A stretch of DNA of 36,342 nucleotides from Acidobacteriaceae bacterium (GTDB lineage Bacteria > Acidobacteriota > Terriglobia > Terriglobales > Acidobacteriaceae): assembly GCA_031296355.1 (NCBI GenBank), contig JARLFX010000230.1:1-36342 (forward strand). Direction: 5' to 3'. A model generated the notes under the pieces. It was not told the origin of the DNA and made no database searches. It saw nothing but the letters and a program-made list of their open reading frames with translations. This document shows positions 6,721 through 15,425 of this stretch, one piece after another. The position numbers and the translations under genes are program-made. How positions within the stretch are numbered: the first letter of the stretch is position 1; every line of letters begins with the position of its first letter.

Positions 6721-9582
6721 TTACGCCATCGCGAGCGGGCGGGTCTTCTCCGGGTCAGGCAGGACGGGGTCTTTGACCTCTTCGGGGGCGGGGGCGTCGC
6801 CGATGCGCTTTTCGAAGGTGCAGGGCTTGTGCGGCTTCTCTTCCTCGACCTTGGCGCCCTTCTTCGGGCGGCGCTTGGGCAGGGCTTCCTTGTTGTTGGG
6901 GCAGACCAGGAAGACGCCTTCCTTGTTCACCAGCTCCAACAGGTAGGGCGAGTCGCACTTGGGGCAGGGCTGATCGATCAGCTTCTGGTTGGAAGTGAAA
7001 TCGCACTTCGGATAATTAGTACAGCCGTAGAAGTAGTTCCCTGTGCGGGCCTTGCGTTCGGCGATGTCACCGCCGCACTTGGGGCACTTCACGTCGAGCA
7101 GATTCTGCTTCACGTACTTGCACTTGGGGAAGCCGGAGCAGGCGATGAACTCGCCGTACTGGCCTTCGCGCTGTAGCAGCGGCTTGCCGCACTTGGGACA
7201 CTTCTCTTCGAGCACGACGGGCGGCTTCTGCTGCACCTTCTGCGTGAGCTTGCGGATGGTTTTGCAGGGCGGGTCGTCGTTGTAGCCGGGACAGCTCATG
7301 AACGGGCCCCAGGGGCCGTTCTTCAGCACCATCTGGCGGCCGCAGTTGTCGCAGAACTCTTCTTCCTGCTCGGCATCGGCTGCTTCGGGCGAGCTGAGGT
7401 CAGGTTTGGCGGCGAAGTTTTCTTTGGTGAAGTCGCAGCTGAACGGCTCTACGATCACCTTCTTGCCGCGCGGGAACGCCTCTTCAATCGCGGCGGTCAT
7501 CGACTTTACATCGGTGACTTCCTTTTCAAAATCGGTCACGTCGCCGGTCACAGTCTTCACCGTGACGGGGAATTTGAAGGCAGTCGTCACCTTCTTGATC
7601 GCGGTCTTGGAGTTCTTCTTCCACGGGCCGGCGGCGATGGTGATGGGCTTCGCCTTGGAGAAGTTGGAACACGAGTAGAAGCTGCCGAACTTGCCCCACT
7701 TGAGCACCAGCGGAGCGCCGCACTTGTCGCAGATCTCGGTGGTGGTCTGCTCCATGCGCTTGATGTCTTCCATGGTGTTGCCGGCGGCGGCCAGCTCGTC
7801 TTCGAAGTGGTCGTAGAAGGCGCTGAGCAGGTCGGTCCACTTCTCTGAGCCTGCTTCCACGGCATCCAGTTCGCCCTCAAGCTGCGCGGTGTAGGCGAGT
7901 TTGAAGATGTAGGGGAAGTTTTTGACGAGCAGCTCGGTGACCACCATACCGATCTCAGTGGGCACAAACTTCTTCGCGATCTTTTTCACATAATCGCGGT
8001 CCTGAATGGTGTTGATGATGGACGCGTAGGTGGAGGGGCGGCCAATGCCCTTCTCTTCGAGCGTCTTCACCAGGCTGGCTTCGTTGAAGCGCGGCGGCGG
8101 CTGGGTGAACTTCTGCTGCGCATCGAGCGCGGTCTTCACCAGCGACTGGCCGTCGTTCAGCTCGGGGAGGCGGCGATCGACGGAACCATCTTCGGCGGCT
8201 TCGTCTTCGATGGCGGCCTGACGCTCTGCCTTTGCCTTCTTCTTCTCTTCATCGAACCAGAGGAATCCGGCGAACTTCAGGATGCTGCCGGAGGCGCGGA
8301 AGTTGTAGGTCTTGTCCGCCCTGGCGTCAATCTCAACCGTGGTCTGGTCAAAGAGCGCAGCGGACATCTGGCTGGTGACGGCGCGCTCCCAGATCATCTG
8401 GTAGAGGCGGAACTGCTCGTCGCTGAGGTAGCGGCGAATCTTCTCGGGCGTGAGCGAGACGTCAGTGGGGCGGATGGCTTCATGCGCATCCTGCGCGCTG
8501 CTCTTGGTCTTGTAGATGTTCTCGGCCTTGGGCAGATAGTCGTCGCCGAAGCGCTTGGCGACGTACTGGCGGATGTGGGTGACGGCGTCGGGGCTCATGC
8601 GGGTGGAATCGGTACGCATGTAGGTAATGAGGCCGACGGTGCCTTCCTGGCCGATCTCAACGCCTTCATAGAGCCGCTGGGCGACGCCCATGGTGCGGCG
8701 CACGTTGAAGCCGAGACGGCCGCTGGCATCCTGCTGCAGCTTGCTGGTGGTGTAGGGGGCGCGGGGATTCTGGCGGCGCTCCTTCTTCTCAACCGAGCGC
8801 ACGCGCCAGGCGGCTTTCTCAAGCTGCGCCATGACGGGGTCAACAAAACTCTTGCCGGGGAAGGCGTTGGCGATGAACTGCTCTTTGCCTTCGGCGTCTT
8901 TCTTGTCAGCCACGCGAATGGCTTCGCCTTCGATGCCGATCATGCGGGCGACAAACTCCTGCGAGCTTTTGTCAGCGTGCAGGGTGGCGTCAATGTTCCA
9001 GTATTCGACGGGCTTGAAGCCGTTGATCTCGTGCTCGCGCTCGACGATGAGGCGCAGCGCGACGGTCTGGACGCGGCCAGCGGAGAGGCCGCGACGCACC
9101 TTGTCCCAGAGGAGCGGGGAGATCTGATAGCCGACGAGGCGGTCGAGGACACGGCGGGTCTGCTGCGCGTCGACGAGGTTCTGGTCGACGGCGCGGGCGT
9201 GGCCAAAGGCGGCCTGCACGGCCTTCTTGGTGATCTCATTAAAGGTGACGCGCTGGATGGTGCTGCCCTTCTTCATGGCGGGCTCAAGCTGCATGCGCAG
9301 ATGCTCGGCGATGGCTTCGCCTTCGCGGTCAGGATCGGGCGCGAGATAGATGGCGTCAGCCTTGGCGGCCAGCTTCTTGAGGCGGTCTACGATCTTTTCC
9401 TTGCCGGGTGACACGATCAGCGTGGGCGCAAAGGTGCGCTTCTTCAGCTCGACGCCGATGTCGTTCTTCGGCAAATCCATCACGTGGCCCAGCGAGGCCT
9501 CTACGATGTAGTCGTTGCCGAGATATTTGTTGATCGTCTTGGCCTTGGCCGGCGATTCAACGATAACCAGAGATTTACCCAT
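6721..9582 (-). CDS. topA: DNA topoisomerase I (type IA)
   Basis: Relaxes negatively supercoiled DNA through a 5'-phosphotyrosine intermediate. The 953-aa protein starts with the Toprim domain (KSLVIVESPAKAKTI; acidic cluster APDPDREGEAIAEHL). The core holds the active-site motif GLITYMRTDSTRMS with catalytic Tyr321. The C-terminus has five four-cysteine modules, starting CDKCGAPLVLKWGKFG, CDNCGRQMVLKNG, CPKCGKPLLQREG, CPKCGGDIAERKA and CPKCDSPYLLELV. The first and last show fewer than four regularly placed cysteines. AAGGA lies close (about 3-4 nt) before the ATG. The gene is downstream of dprA on the same strand, a common pairing, but a 310-bp gap suggests its own promoter. Confidence 0.97.
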   Translation of the reverse strand: MGKSLVIVESPAKAKTINKYLGNDYIVEASLGHVMDLPKNDIGVELKKRTFAPTLIVSPGKEKIVDRLKKLAAKADAIYLAPDPDREGEAIAEHLRMQLEPAMKKGSTIQRVTFNEITKKAVQAAFGHARAVDQNLVDAQQTRRVLDRLVGYQISPLLWDKVRRGLSAGRVQTVALRLIVEREHEINGFKPVEYWNIDATLHADKSSQEFVARMIGIEGEAIRVADKKDAEGKEQFIANAFPGKSFVDPVMAQLEKAAWRVRSVEKKERRQNPRAPYTTSKLQQDASGRLGFNVRRTMGVAQRLYEGVEIGQEGTVGLITYMRTDSTRMSPDAVTHIRQYVAKRFGDDYLPKAENIYKTKSSAQDAHEAIRPTDVSLTPEKIRRYLSDEQFRLYQMIWERAVTSQMSAALFDQTTVEIDARADKTYNFRASGSILKFAGFLWFDEEKKKAKAERQAAIEDEAAEDGSVDRRLPELNDGQSLVKTALDAQQKFTQPPPRFNEASLVKTLEEKGIGRPSTYASIINTIQDRDYVKKIAKKFVPTEIGMVVTELLVKNFPYIFKLAYTAQLEGELDAVEAGSEKWTDLLSAFYDHFEDELAAAGNTMEDIKRMEQTTTEICDKCGAPLVLKWGKFGSFYSCSNFSKAKPITIAAGPWKKNSKTAIKKVTTAFKFPVTVKTVTGDVTDFEKEVTDVKSMTAAIEEAFPRGKKVIVEPFSCDFTKENFAAKPDLSSPEAADAEQEEEFCDNCGRQMVLKNGPWGPFMSCPGYNDDPPCKTIRKLTQKVQQKPPVVLEEKCPKCGKPLLQREGQYGEFIACSGFPKCKYVKQNLLDVKCPKCGGDIAERKARTGNYFYGCTNYPKCDFTSNQKLIDQPCPKCDSPYLLELVNKEGVFLVCPNNKEALPKRRPKKGAKVEEEKPHKPCTFEKRIGDAPAPEEVKDPVLPDPEKTRPLAMA

Positions 9583-9892
9583 GTGTCCTTGATTGCTTCC
9601 TTGTTTTGCTTAAATTCGTTTGCTACCTGTCCTGCTCATTTCTGTGTTGCACTCTGAATTTCCGATTTTGCAGTAGACTCGTCGAACCCTAACACGGACT
9701 GGCGGGAGCGTGTCAATTCACCATGCTTCCGAAATTAGACGAAGCAACGGCTGGAACGGTGCAAGAGCCTGCCGCCGGAAGGCGCGTTTTAGCCCCTTCG
9801 GCGCGGGGTGCTTACCGTTGAGGGCTCAATCGTTTACGAGGATTTGCACAGCCTCGAAACAGAGCAGTGTTTATAGGAGCAACGAGCGCCCC
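9583..9892. other. Intergenic region between dprA and topA
   Basis: This 310-bp stretch contains no gene that I can support. It holds the candidate topA promoter and a long leader of about 100 nt with no recognisable riboswitch. A short dyad (GAGG/CCTC, about 9838-9854) is too weak to call. Confidence 0.5.
9686..9716 (-). promoter_or_regulatory. Candidate topA promoter
   Basis: Read on the minus strand, a perfect TTGACA (9716-9711) is followed after 19 nt by TAGGGT (9691-9686). A TTAGGG alternative gives an 18-nt spacer. The -10 is weak but the -35 is exact. Transcription would start about 100 nt before the topA ATG. Confidence 0.4.
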
Positions 9893-11107
9893 CTAAAAAC
9901 TGCGAACATAATTTTTTCCGGGAAGCTGTTTTATCCGGCCAGCCAGCTCCAGTTCAAACAAGGCGGTGAAGATCTCCGCCGAGCCCAGAGTGGTTTCCAG
10001 CTTCTCAATAAGCTCGTCCAGCTGGATGGATTCGTCGTGGCGAAGCTGCTCCAGAACCTGGCGTTCGTGCTCGGGAAGAGGCTGGTCCGTTAATAAGGAT
10101 GCACCGGGTGGCATGGCGGATTCATGCTCAGGCAGGAGGCCCTGGGCCTCAGCCTTCTGCTCCAGGTCGGTTTCCAGCTCCTGGCGGACCTGCGAGGGAA
10201 GGTCTTCCCAGACATCTTCCCAGGTGGCAGTGAGGCGGGCGCCCTGCTTAATCAGCGTGTTGGGGCCCCAGGCGTTCTTGTTGGTCACGTTGCCGGGGAC
10301 GGCATAGACGTCGCGATTCTGCTCGAGCGCACAGCGGGCGGTGATGCGGGTGCCGCTGTATTCGCCGGCTTCAATGACCAGAACGGCGACAGACATGCCG
10401 CTGAGGATGCGGTTGCGGACGGGAAAATTCTGCGCAGCGGGAAAGGTTCCCAGGGGGTATTCGGAGATGATGGCGCCGCCGCTGGAGAGTATCTGCTCAG
10501 CAAGTTTTTTGTTTTCTTTGGGATAGATGACGTCGATGCCGGTGCCCCAAACGGCGACCGTCTTGCCGTGGGCCTCGATGGCTGCCTTGTGCGCAGCGGT
10601 GTCCACGCCGCGGGCCATGCCGCTGAGGATGGTGAGGCCGCGGAGGGCGAGGTCGCGCGAGAGGGAGTGGGCCATGCCGCTGCCGTAAGGGGTGGGGTGG
10701 CGGGTGCCGACTACGGCGATTCCGGGGTGGGCCAGCAGCTTGGCGTCGCCGTGCAGCCAGAGGACGGCGGGGGGATCGTAGATCTCCAGCAGGCGCTCGG
10801 GGTACTCGGCGCAATCCTGCGTGAGGAAGCGGCCACCCAGCTCGGCCAGGCGCTTGACCTCGCCCTCGGCGGCGGCGCGAGCGCGGCCATCGAAGATGAA
10901 CTGGGCAGACGCAGCGGGCATGCCGCAGGCTTCGAGCTCGGTAAGGGGCGCCTGGAAGAGATGGGCCACGTCGCCAGCGGTGCGCAGACGCTCGATGGCC
11001 TTGCGAATTCGCGTTGGGCCCATGCCCGGTGTGAGGGTCAGCGCCATCCACGCGAGGCGCGATTCATCACTCGGCGGTGCACTTTCGACGATGGCATATT
11101 CGGTCAT
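9893..11107 (-). CDS. dprA: DNA-processing protein DprA (Smf)
   Basis: Binds incoming single-stranded DNA and loads RecA during natural transformation. The 404-aa protein has three parts: an N-terminal SAM/HhH-like region (LTPGMGPTRIRKAIERL), the Rossmann-like DprA core (GIAVVGTRHPTPYG, ILSGMARGVDTAAHKAAI, GTGIDVIYPKEN, SEYPLGTFPAAQNFPVRNRI, VIEAGEYSGTRITA), and a C-terminal winged-helix domain (LDELIEKLETTLGSAEIFTALFELELAGRI). The frame opens at a TTG at 11113, but ATG 11107 (MTEYAIVES) is preferred. The ribosome-binding site is weak. A complete DprA shows capacity for transformation-type DNA handling, not competence itself. Confidence 0.95.
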   Translation of the reverse strand: MTEYAIVESAPPSDESRLAWMALTLTPGMGPTRIRKAIERLRTAGDVAHLFQAPLTELEACGMPAASAQFIFDGRARAAAEGEVKRLAELGGRFLTQDCAEYPERLLEIYDPPAVLWLHGDAKLLAHPGIAVVGTRHPTPYGSGMAHSLSRDLALRGLTILSGMARGVDTAAHKAAIEAHGKTVAVWGTGIDVIYPKENKKLAEQILSSGGAIISEYPLGTFPAAQNFPVRNRILSGMSVAVLVIEAGEYSGTRITARCALEQNRDVYAVPGNVTNKNAWGPNTLIKQGARLTATWEDVWEDLPSQVRQELETDLEQKAEAQGLLPEHESAMPPGASLLTDQPLPEHERQVLEQLRHDESIQLDELIEKLETTLGSAEIFTALFELELAGRIKQLPGKNYVRSF

Positions 11108-11289
11108 TTGCAATCCGCAGGAGAGTAACAGGAACCCGGCAGCACTTCAAGTTACGGTTGGCAACCAACACGAGCGAAGCGTTCCAGATCGCTGCAAAAC
11201 AGGCGTCAATGCTGGCGATGCACGAGGCGGATTGCGCAGGGCGCGCTGGGGCGGGAGTTGGTACACTTGGCAAGGAGTCTCGCTATTTC

Positions 11290-12105
11290 ATGCATCGCCA
11301 CGCCTACACATTCTCTGTTGTGATCCTGATGTTTTTTGCATTGTGCGGCGCGGAGCTGGGGGCGCAGCAGACGGCTTTTCTGGGGTTCGACCGCAATGGC
11401 TATCCGGGCGATGCGGCGCTGCCGGCGCTGCATGCCACCTTCGCTTATACCGGGTACTGGCTGAACAATCCGCCGGGGACGACCAGGAATAGCTGGCAGG
11501 GACACAGAAGCACGCTGGTGCAGGCTGGATTCGGCTTCCTGGTGCTATTCAATGGTCGTCTCGACAGCCAGTTGCAGCGTGGGGACGCTGCCGCCCTGGG
11601 TACACGCGATGGCGCAGCAGCGGTGAATGCAGCGCACGCCGAGGGGTTTCCGACGGGGACGCTGATTTTTCTGGATATGGAAGAGGGCGGGCGCATGCTG
11701 CCGGAGCAGGCGGCGTATCTCTTTGCGTGGGCAGCCGCGGTGCGGCAATCGGAGATGAGGCCGGGCGTCTACTGCTCTGGCCAGCCGGTGAACGAGGGCC
11801 ACGGCGTCACGATCACGACGGCGGCAGACATCCGGGCACGGCAACCCTTCCCCATCGCGCTGTGGGTGGCACAAGACGCCTGCCCGCCTGCGCCGGGATG
11901 CACACCGCATGCGCCGCCGGTGGGGCAGTCTGGCACCAGCGATGCGGTGGTGTGGCAGTTTGCGCAGTCGCCGAGGCGGCCGGAGATAACCCGCGCCTGC
12001 GCCGCAAGCTATGCGCGCGACGGTAACTGCCATGTTTCTGCCGCGCCTGGGCTGAATATTGACCTGAACACGGCGACTACGGCGGACCCTTCGGGCGGAC
12101 GATAG
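11290..12105 (+). CDS. Secreted DUF1906 (Rv2525c-like) glycoside-hydrolase-like protein
   Basis: A 271-aa exported protein. The signal peptide (MHRHAYTFSVVILMFFALCG, cleavage predicted near AELGA-QQ) is followed by a TIM-barrel-like domain. That domain starts FLGFDRNGYPGD (Asp34) and includes GTLIFLDMEEG (Asp129, Glu131), the acidic positions expected for a GH25-related fold, and RPGVYCSGQ. The family is related to the mycobacterial Tat-exported Rv2525c, and substrates are not established. The open frame extends 71 codons upstream to 11077, overlapping dprA on the other strand. The ATG at 11290 places the signal peptide first and has AAGGAG at 11272-11277 (a rather long 12-nt spacing). It is transcribed divergently from dprA. 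Confidence 0.82.
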   Translation: MHRHAYTFSVVILMFFALCGAELGAQQTAFLGFDRNGYPGDAALPALHATFAYTGYWLNNPPGTTRNSWQGHRSTLVQAGFGFLVLFNGRLDSQLQRGDAAALGTRDGAAAVNAAHAEGFPTGTLIFLDMEEGGRMLPEQAAYLFAWAAAVRQSEMRPGVYCSGQPVNEGHGVTITTAADIRARQPFPIALWVAQDACPPAPGCTPHAPPVGQSGTSDAVVWQFAQSPRRPEITRACAASYARDGNCHVSAAPGLNIDLNTATTADPSGGR

Positions 12106-12128
12106 TAGCATCCAGCGGTGAATGGCGC

Positions 12129-12157
12129 ATGACAGGGTGCGCAACAGAGCCTAGAAT
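12129..12157 (+). promoter_or_regulatory. Candidate tldD promoter, implying a leaderless start
   Basis: ATGACA (12129-12134) and TAGAAT (12152-12157) are separated by 17 nt. The -10 ends 7 nt before the ATG at 12165, so transcription would begin at or next to the start codon. Confidence 0.45.
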
Positions 12158-12164
12158 AGGGGTA

Positions 12165-13616
12165 ATGACCACGCTTACCGCGCCTTCCCCCATTCCGGAC
12201 CACAAGCGCTATTTCATGGACAAACTCGGCATCTCCGAGCGTCTGCTGGAGCGCTGCCTGGGCGAGGCGCTCTCTGCCGGGGGCGATTACGCTGACCTGT
12301 ACTTCGAATCGGTCACATCGACCTCCATCGGCGTGGACGAATCGCTGGTGAAGACCGCCAGCCAGGGTATCAGCGTGGGCTGTGGCGTACGGGTGGTGAG
12401 CGGCGAACGCACGGGCTTCGCCTATACCGACGATCTCTCCGCGGACCGGCTGCTGCGCGCGGCGCGCACCGCTGCACTGATCGCCAATGGCCCGGCGAAG
12501 CAGACGGTGCAGGGATTTACCGAGACGAAGACCCCGGCGCTCTACCCCATTGCGGGAACCGATACGGACCTTGCGGCCAAGCTGGAACTGATACTACGCG
12601 CAGACAAGGCGGCGCGCGCATTTGACACACGCATTCACCAGGTACGCGCCAGCTTCAACGACGAACTGCGCCGCATCCTGATCGCCGCGAGCGATGGCAC
12701 CTTTGCCAGCGATACGCAGCCGTTGGCGCGGCTGAACGTGTTCGTGATCGCCAAGGACGGGACCAACACGGCGCGCGGCACCTCTGGCGGCGGCGGGCGC
12801 GTGATGCTGGACTTCTTTGAAGGCAACAAATCGCCAGAGCACTTTGCGCGCGAGGCTGCACGCGGCGCGGTCCTTCAACTGGGCGCGGTAGCTGCACCAG
12901 CGGGCGAGATGGAAGTGGTGCTCGGCCCGGGCTGGCCCGGCGTGCTGCTGCACGAAGCGGTAGGGCATGGGCTGGAAGCGGATTTCAATCGCAAGAAGAC
13001 CTCTGCGTTTGCAGGACTGATCGGCCAGCAGGTGGCATCGCCGAAGGTGACGGTGGTAGATAACGGCACCATGCCGGGCCGCCGCGGTTCGCTGAACGTA
13101 GACGACGAGGGCACGCCGACGCAGGAGAATGTGCTGATCGAAAACGGCATTCTGAAGGGCTACCTGTCAGACAAGCTTTCTGCGCGGCTGATGGGCGGCA
13201 CCAGCACCGGCAGCGGGCGGCGCGAGAGCTATTCGCAGCTCACCATGCCGCGCATGACGAACACCTACATGCTGAACGGCGACGACGTGCCGGAAGACAT
13301 CATCAAGAGCGTGAAACGCGGCCTGTACGCGGTGAACTTCGGCGGCGGGCAGGTGGACATCACGAACGGCAAGTTCGTCTTCTCCGCCAGCGAAGCGTAC
13401 CTGATCGAAGACGGCAAAGTGACCGCGCCGGTGAAGGGCGCAACGCTGATCGGCAATGGGCCGGAGGCGCTGAAGTATGTGTCGATGGTGGGCAACGATC
13501 TGGCGCTGGATGAAGGCATCGGCACCTGCGGCAAGAATGGGCAAAGCGTGCCCGTAGGCGTTGGCATGCCAACGATCAAGCTCGACCGCATGACGGTTGG
13601 CGGTACGGGGTCCTAG
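12165..13616 (+). CDS. tldD: Metalloprotease TldD
   Basis: The catalytic half of the TldD/TldE (PmbA) zinc protease, known for processing of peptides such as microcin B17 and for degrading unfolded peptides. The 483-aa protein has the metal motif HEAVGHGLEAD (His263, Glu264, His268 of HExxxH) and the family segments SGGGGRVML, TPTQENVLIENGILKGYLSD and GSGRRESYSQLTMPRMTNT. The frame is open to an ATG at 12129. I prefer 12165 because a promoter-like pair overlaps the upstream codons, and AGGGG lies only 2 nt from the ATG, too close for normal ribosome binding. An even shorter start at 12216 cannot be excluded. No tldE/pmbA partner is present in the window. Confidence 0.93.
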   Translation: MTTLTAPSPIPDHKRYFMDKLGISERLLERCLGEALSAGGDYADLYFESVTSTSIGVDESLVKTASQGISVGCGVRVVSGERTGFAYTDDLSADRLLRAARTAALIANGPAKQTVQGFTETKTPALYPIAGTDTDLAAKLELILRADKAARAFDTRIHQVRASFNDELRRILIAASDGTFASDTQPLARLNVFVIAKDGTNTARGTSGGGGRVMLDFFEGNKSPEHFAREAARGAVLQLGAVAAPAGEMEVVLGPGWPGVLLHEAVGHGLEADFNRKKTSAFAGLIGQQVASPKVTVVDNGTMPGRRGSLNVDDEGTPTQENVLIENGILKGYLSDKLSARLMGGTSTGSGRRESYSQLTMPRMTNTYMLNGDDVPEDIIKSVKRGLYAVNFGGGQVDITNGKFVFSASEAYLIEDGKVTAPVKGATLIGNGPEALKYVSMVGNDLALDEGIGTCGKNGQSVPVGVGMPTIKLDRMTVGGTGS

Positions 13617-13782
13617 CCGGACGGGCGGACGCGCTTCGCGCAGCAGTATTCGAAATTAAGCAGCGGCATTTAGGCAGCCGCAACAGATACTCGAACAAGA
13701 GCCTTTCCCAGCACGATCGCACGAGAACTCCAAGCGCACCTCTCACGTTTCATGCGGCGCACTCCGCCGCGAAAAGGAAATC

Positions 13783-14100
13783 ATGGCAATCGTCCGTGAA
13801 AAGTTATACGAGTGTGATGTGCAACGCCGCCGTGTACGCGCCGCTGGCGGGTACGAATTTTTCTGGAAGGTGAAGGCTGTTGCTGAAGCCGTGGTTGACG
13901 GCGATACTGCATTCCGCTGCAAGGATTGCCATGGCAGCGTGAAGCTCTTCAACCGCGCCGCGCCGCCGAATGTGGCGCACGTGGAGCATCGCTCCGCGCG
14001 CGACGCCGAATTTTGCACATCCAGCGTTCTCTTTCAGAAGGCTGAGGATGGCCGGGTTGCGCGGCTCTCGCCTGCGCCGGTTCAGTTCACACGCCGCTAG
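13783..14100 (+). CDS. Small Cys/His protein, possible zinc-binding CoiA-like module
   Basis: I do not recognise a named family. The 105-aa protein has a clear AAGGA (13774-13778) 4 nt before its ATG. It has a conserved-looking metal pattern: Cys46-x2-Cys49, His66-x2-His69 and Cys78 (FRCKDCHGSVKLF, then NVAHVEHRS). The C-x2-C, hydrophobic strand, H-x2-H layout resembles the N-terminal zinc-finger-like region of competence protein CoiA and related nuclease-associated domains. That is an analogy from pattern only. Its TAG (14098-14100) overlaps the TAG of convergent rsmB (14097-14099) in a single CTAG. Confidence 0.65.
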   Translation: MAIVREKLYECDVQRRRVRAAGGYEFFWKVKAVAEAVVDGDTAFRCKDCHGSVKLFNRAAPPNVAHVEHRSARDAEFCTSSVLFQKAEDGRVARLSPAPVQFTRR

Positions 14101-15425
14101 ATTTTTTCGATTACGGCGGCGAAGAATCCATCGCAGGGATGCACACCGGGCAGTGTGCGCAGATAGTCTCCGCGCAGCGCCGTTGCCGACAGCATCGCCG
14201 CAGCTTCACTTGTGAGTACAGCTGCATCCGTAAGCTGGCGTAGCGTATCTGCAACCGGCAAGACGCGCAGGCCCTGAGCGGATGCCAGCACTGTCTCTAC
14301 CACCTGCTCATTCTCTTCCGGCTCCAGTGAGCAGGTCGAGTAGATCAAACGTCCGCCGGGAGCAAGTGCGGCAAGGGCCGATGTGAGAATCGCCCGCTGA
14401 CGTTTGGCCTGGATGGAGAGATCGGCCGCGCGCAAGCGATGGCGAATCTCAGGATTACGCGAGAGAGTACCTGTCCCGCTACACGGGACGTCGCAGAGGA
14501 TGCGGTCGTATTTTTCCTGTGGCTCCATGCGCGTCGCGTCCAGCAGATCGCACTGCACCCGAGCCGCATAGGGAAATTTGCGCAGCCGCTGCTGCATGCG
14601 CGTGAGCCGCTCGGCGCTGTTGTCTGCCGCGGTGATGGCAGCGTCAGCATGGCGCAGGGCGAGCACCAGCGTCTTGCCGCCGGGGGCAGCGCAGCAATCC
14701 AGAATCTTCTGTGCCGTGCCTGCGGCTGCAAGCTCGGCAATCAGGCGCGAGCCTTCATCGATGATGGGCCAGAGCGGCTTCTGCGCGGGCTCTGCAAAGA
14801 GCGAGGCGGCGACTGGCTCATCGCCGGATGCACCCTCTTCGCTCGCGCAATGTACGGAAGAGATGGAGGCGCTCTGGTCTGCTGACAGAATCTTTTCCGT
14901 CGCCGCCGCGCCGTAGGTCTTCATCCAGCGCGCCACCATCCACTCAGGATGCGCGTACTCTTCGGCGAGAAACTGCGGGGTAAGCACGAGCTTGCGCTTG
15001 GGCGCCGGGGACTTGCCTGCGCGTGCGAGCTTGCGCAGCACGGCATTGACCATGCCGGTGGCGTAGGCGTGGTTCGCGGCGCGGCAGAGCTCAACGCTTT
15101 CTGAGATGGCGGCGTGGTCGGGAATGCGATCGAGATACCAGAGCTGGAAGAGGCCCATGCGCAGGGCGACCATCACCTCTGGCGTCATCTTCTGCAGGGG
15201 GCGGTCGAGCAGCGCGCCGAAGGCGGCGTCCAGCGAGATCTGCCAGCGGAGCACGCCCATGACCAGCGCCATGGTGAGGTTGCGATCCTGCTCAGAGAGC
15301 GCGGTGACCGCAGGGGCGAAGATGAGGTCGTCGCTGTGCGCGCCCTCGGCCACGCTGACGAGAATGCGAAACGCAGCGGCGCGAGCGGGCGAAATCTTTA
15401 CGGTCGATGGCTTCGCGGTCGTCAT
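14097..15425 (-). CDS. rsmB: 16S rRNA (cytosine-967-C5)-methyltransferase RsmB
   Basis: Methylates C967 of 16S rRNA using S-adenosylmethionine. The 442-aa protein has an N-terminal NusB-like RNA-binding domain (residues about 10-145) and a C-terminal Rossmann methyltransferase domain. Its motifs are motif I LDCCAAPGGKT, motif IV CDVPCSGTGTLSRNPEI with one catalytic cysteine, and motif VI YSTCSLEPEENEQV with the second. The same frame stays open far upstream through fmt, but the start is the ATG at 15425. That ATG overlaps the fmt TGA as ATGA and gives the expected length. Translational coupling to fmt is likely. Confidence 0.96.
   Translation of the reverse strand: MTTAKPSTVKISPARAAAFRILVSVAEGAHSDDLIFAPAVTALSEQDRNLTMALVMGVLRWQISLDAAFGALLDRPLQKMTPEVMVALRMGLFQLWYLDRIPDHAAISESVELCRAANHAYATGMVNAVLRKLARAGKSPAPKRKLVLTPQFLAEEYAHPEWMVARWMKTYGAAATEKILSADQSASISSVHCASEEGASGDEPVAASLFAEPAQKPLWPIIDEGSRLIAELAAAGTAQKILDCCAAPGGKTLVLALRHADAAITAADNSAERLTRMQQRLRKFPYAARVQCDLLDATRMEPQEKYDRILCDVPCSGTGTLSRNPEIRHRLRAADLSIQAKRQRAILTSALAALAPGGRLIYSTCSLEPEENEQVVETVLASAQGLRVLPVADTLRQLTDAAVLTSEAAAMLSATALRGDYLRTLPGVHPCDGFFAAVIEKI

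Noticed and set aside
9583..9892. Riboswitch or structured leader before topA
   Set aside because: No extended pairing or conserved motif could be found by eye, only short dyads.
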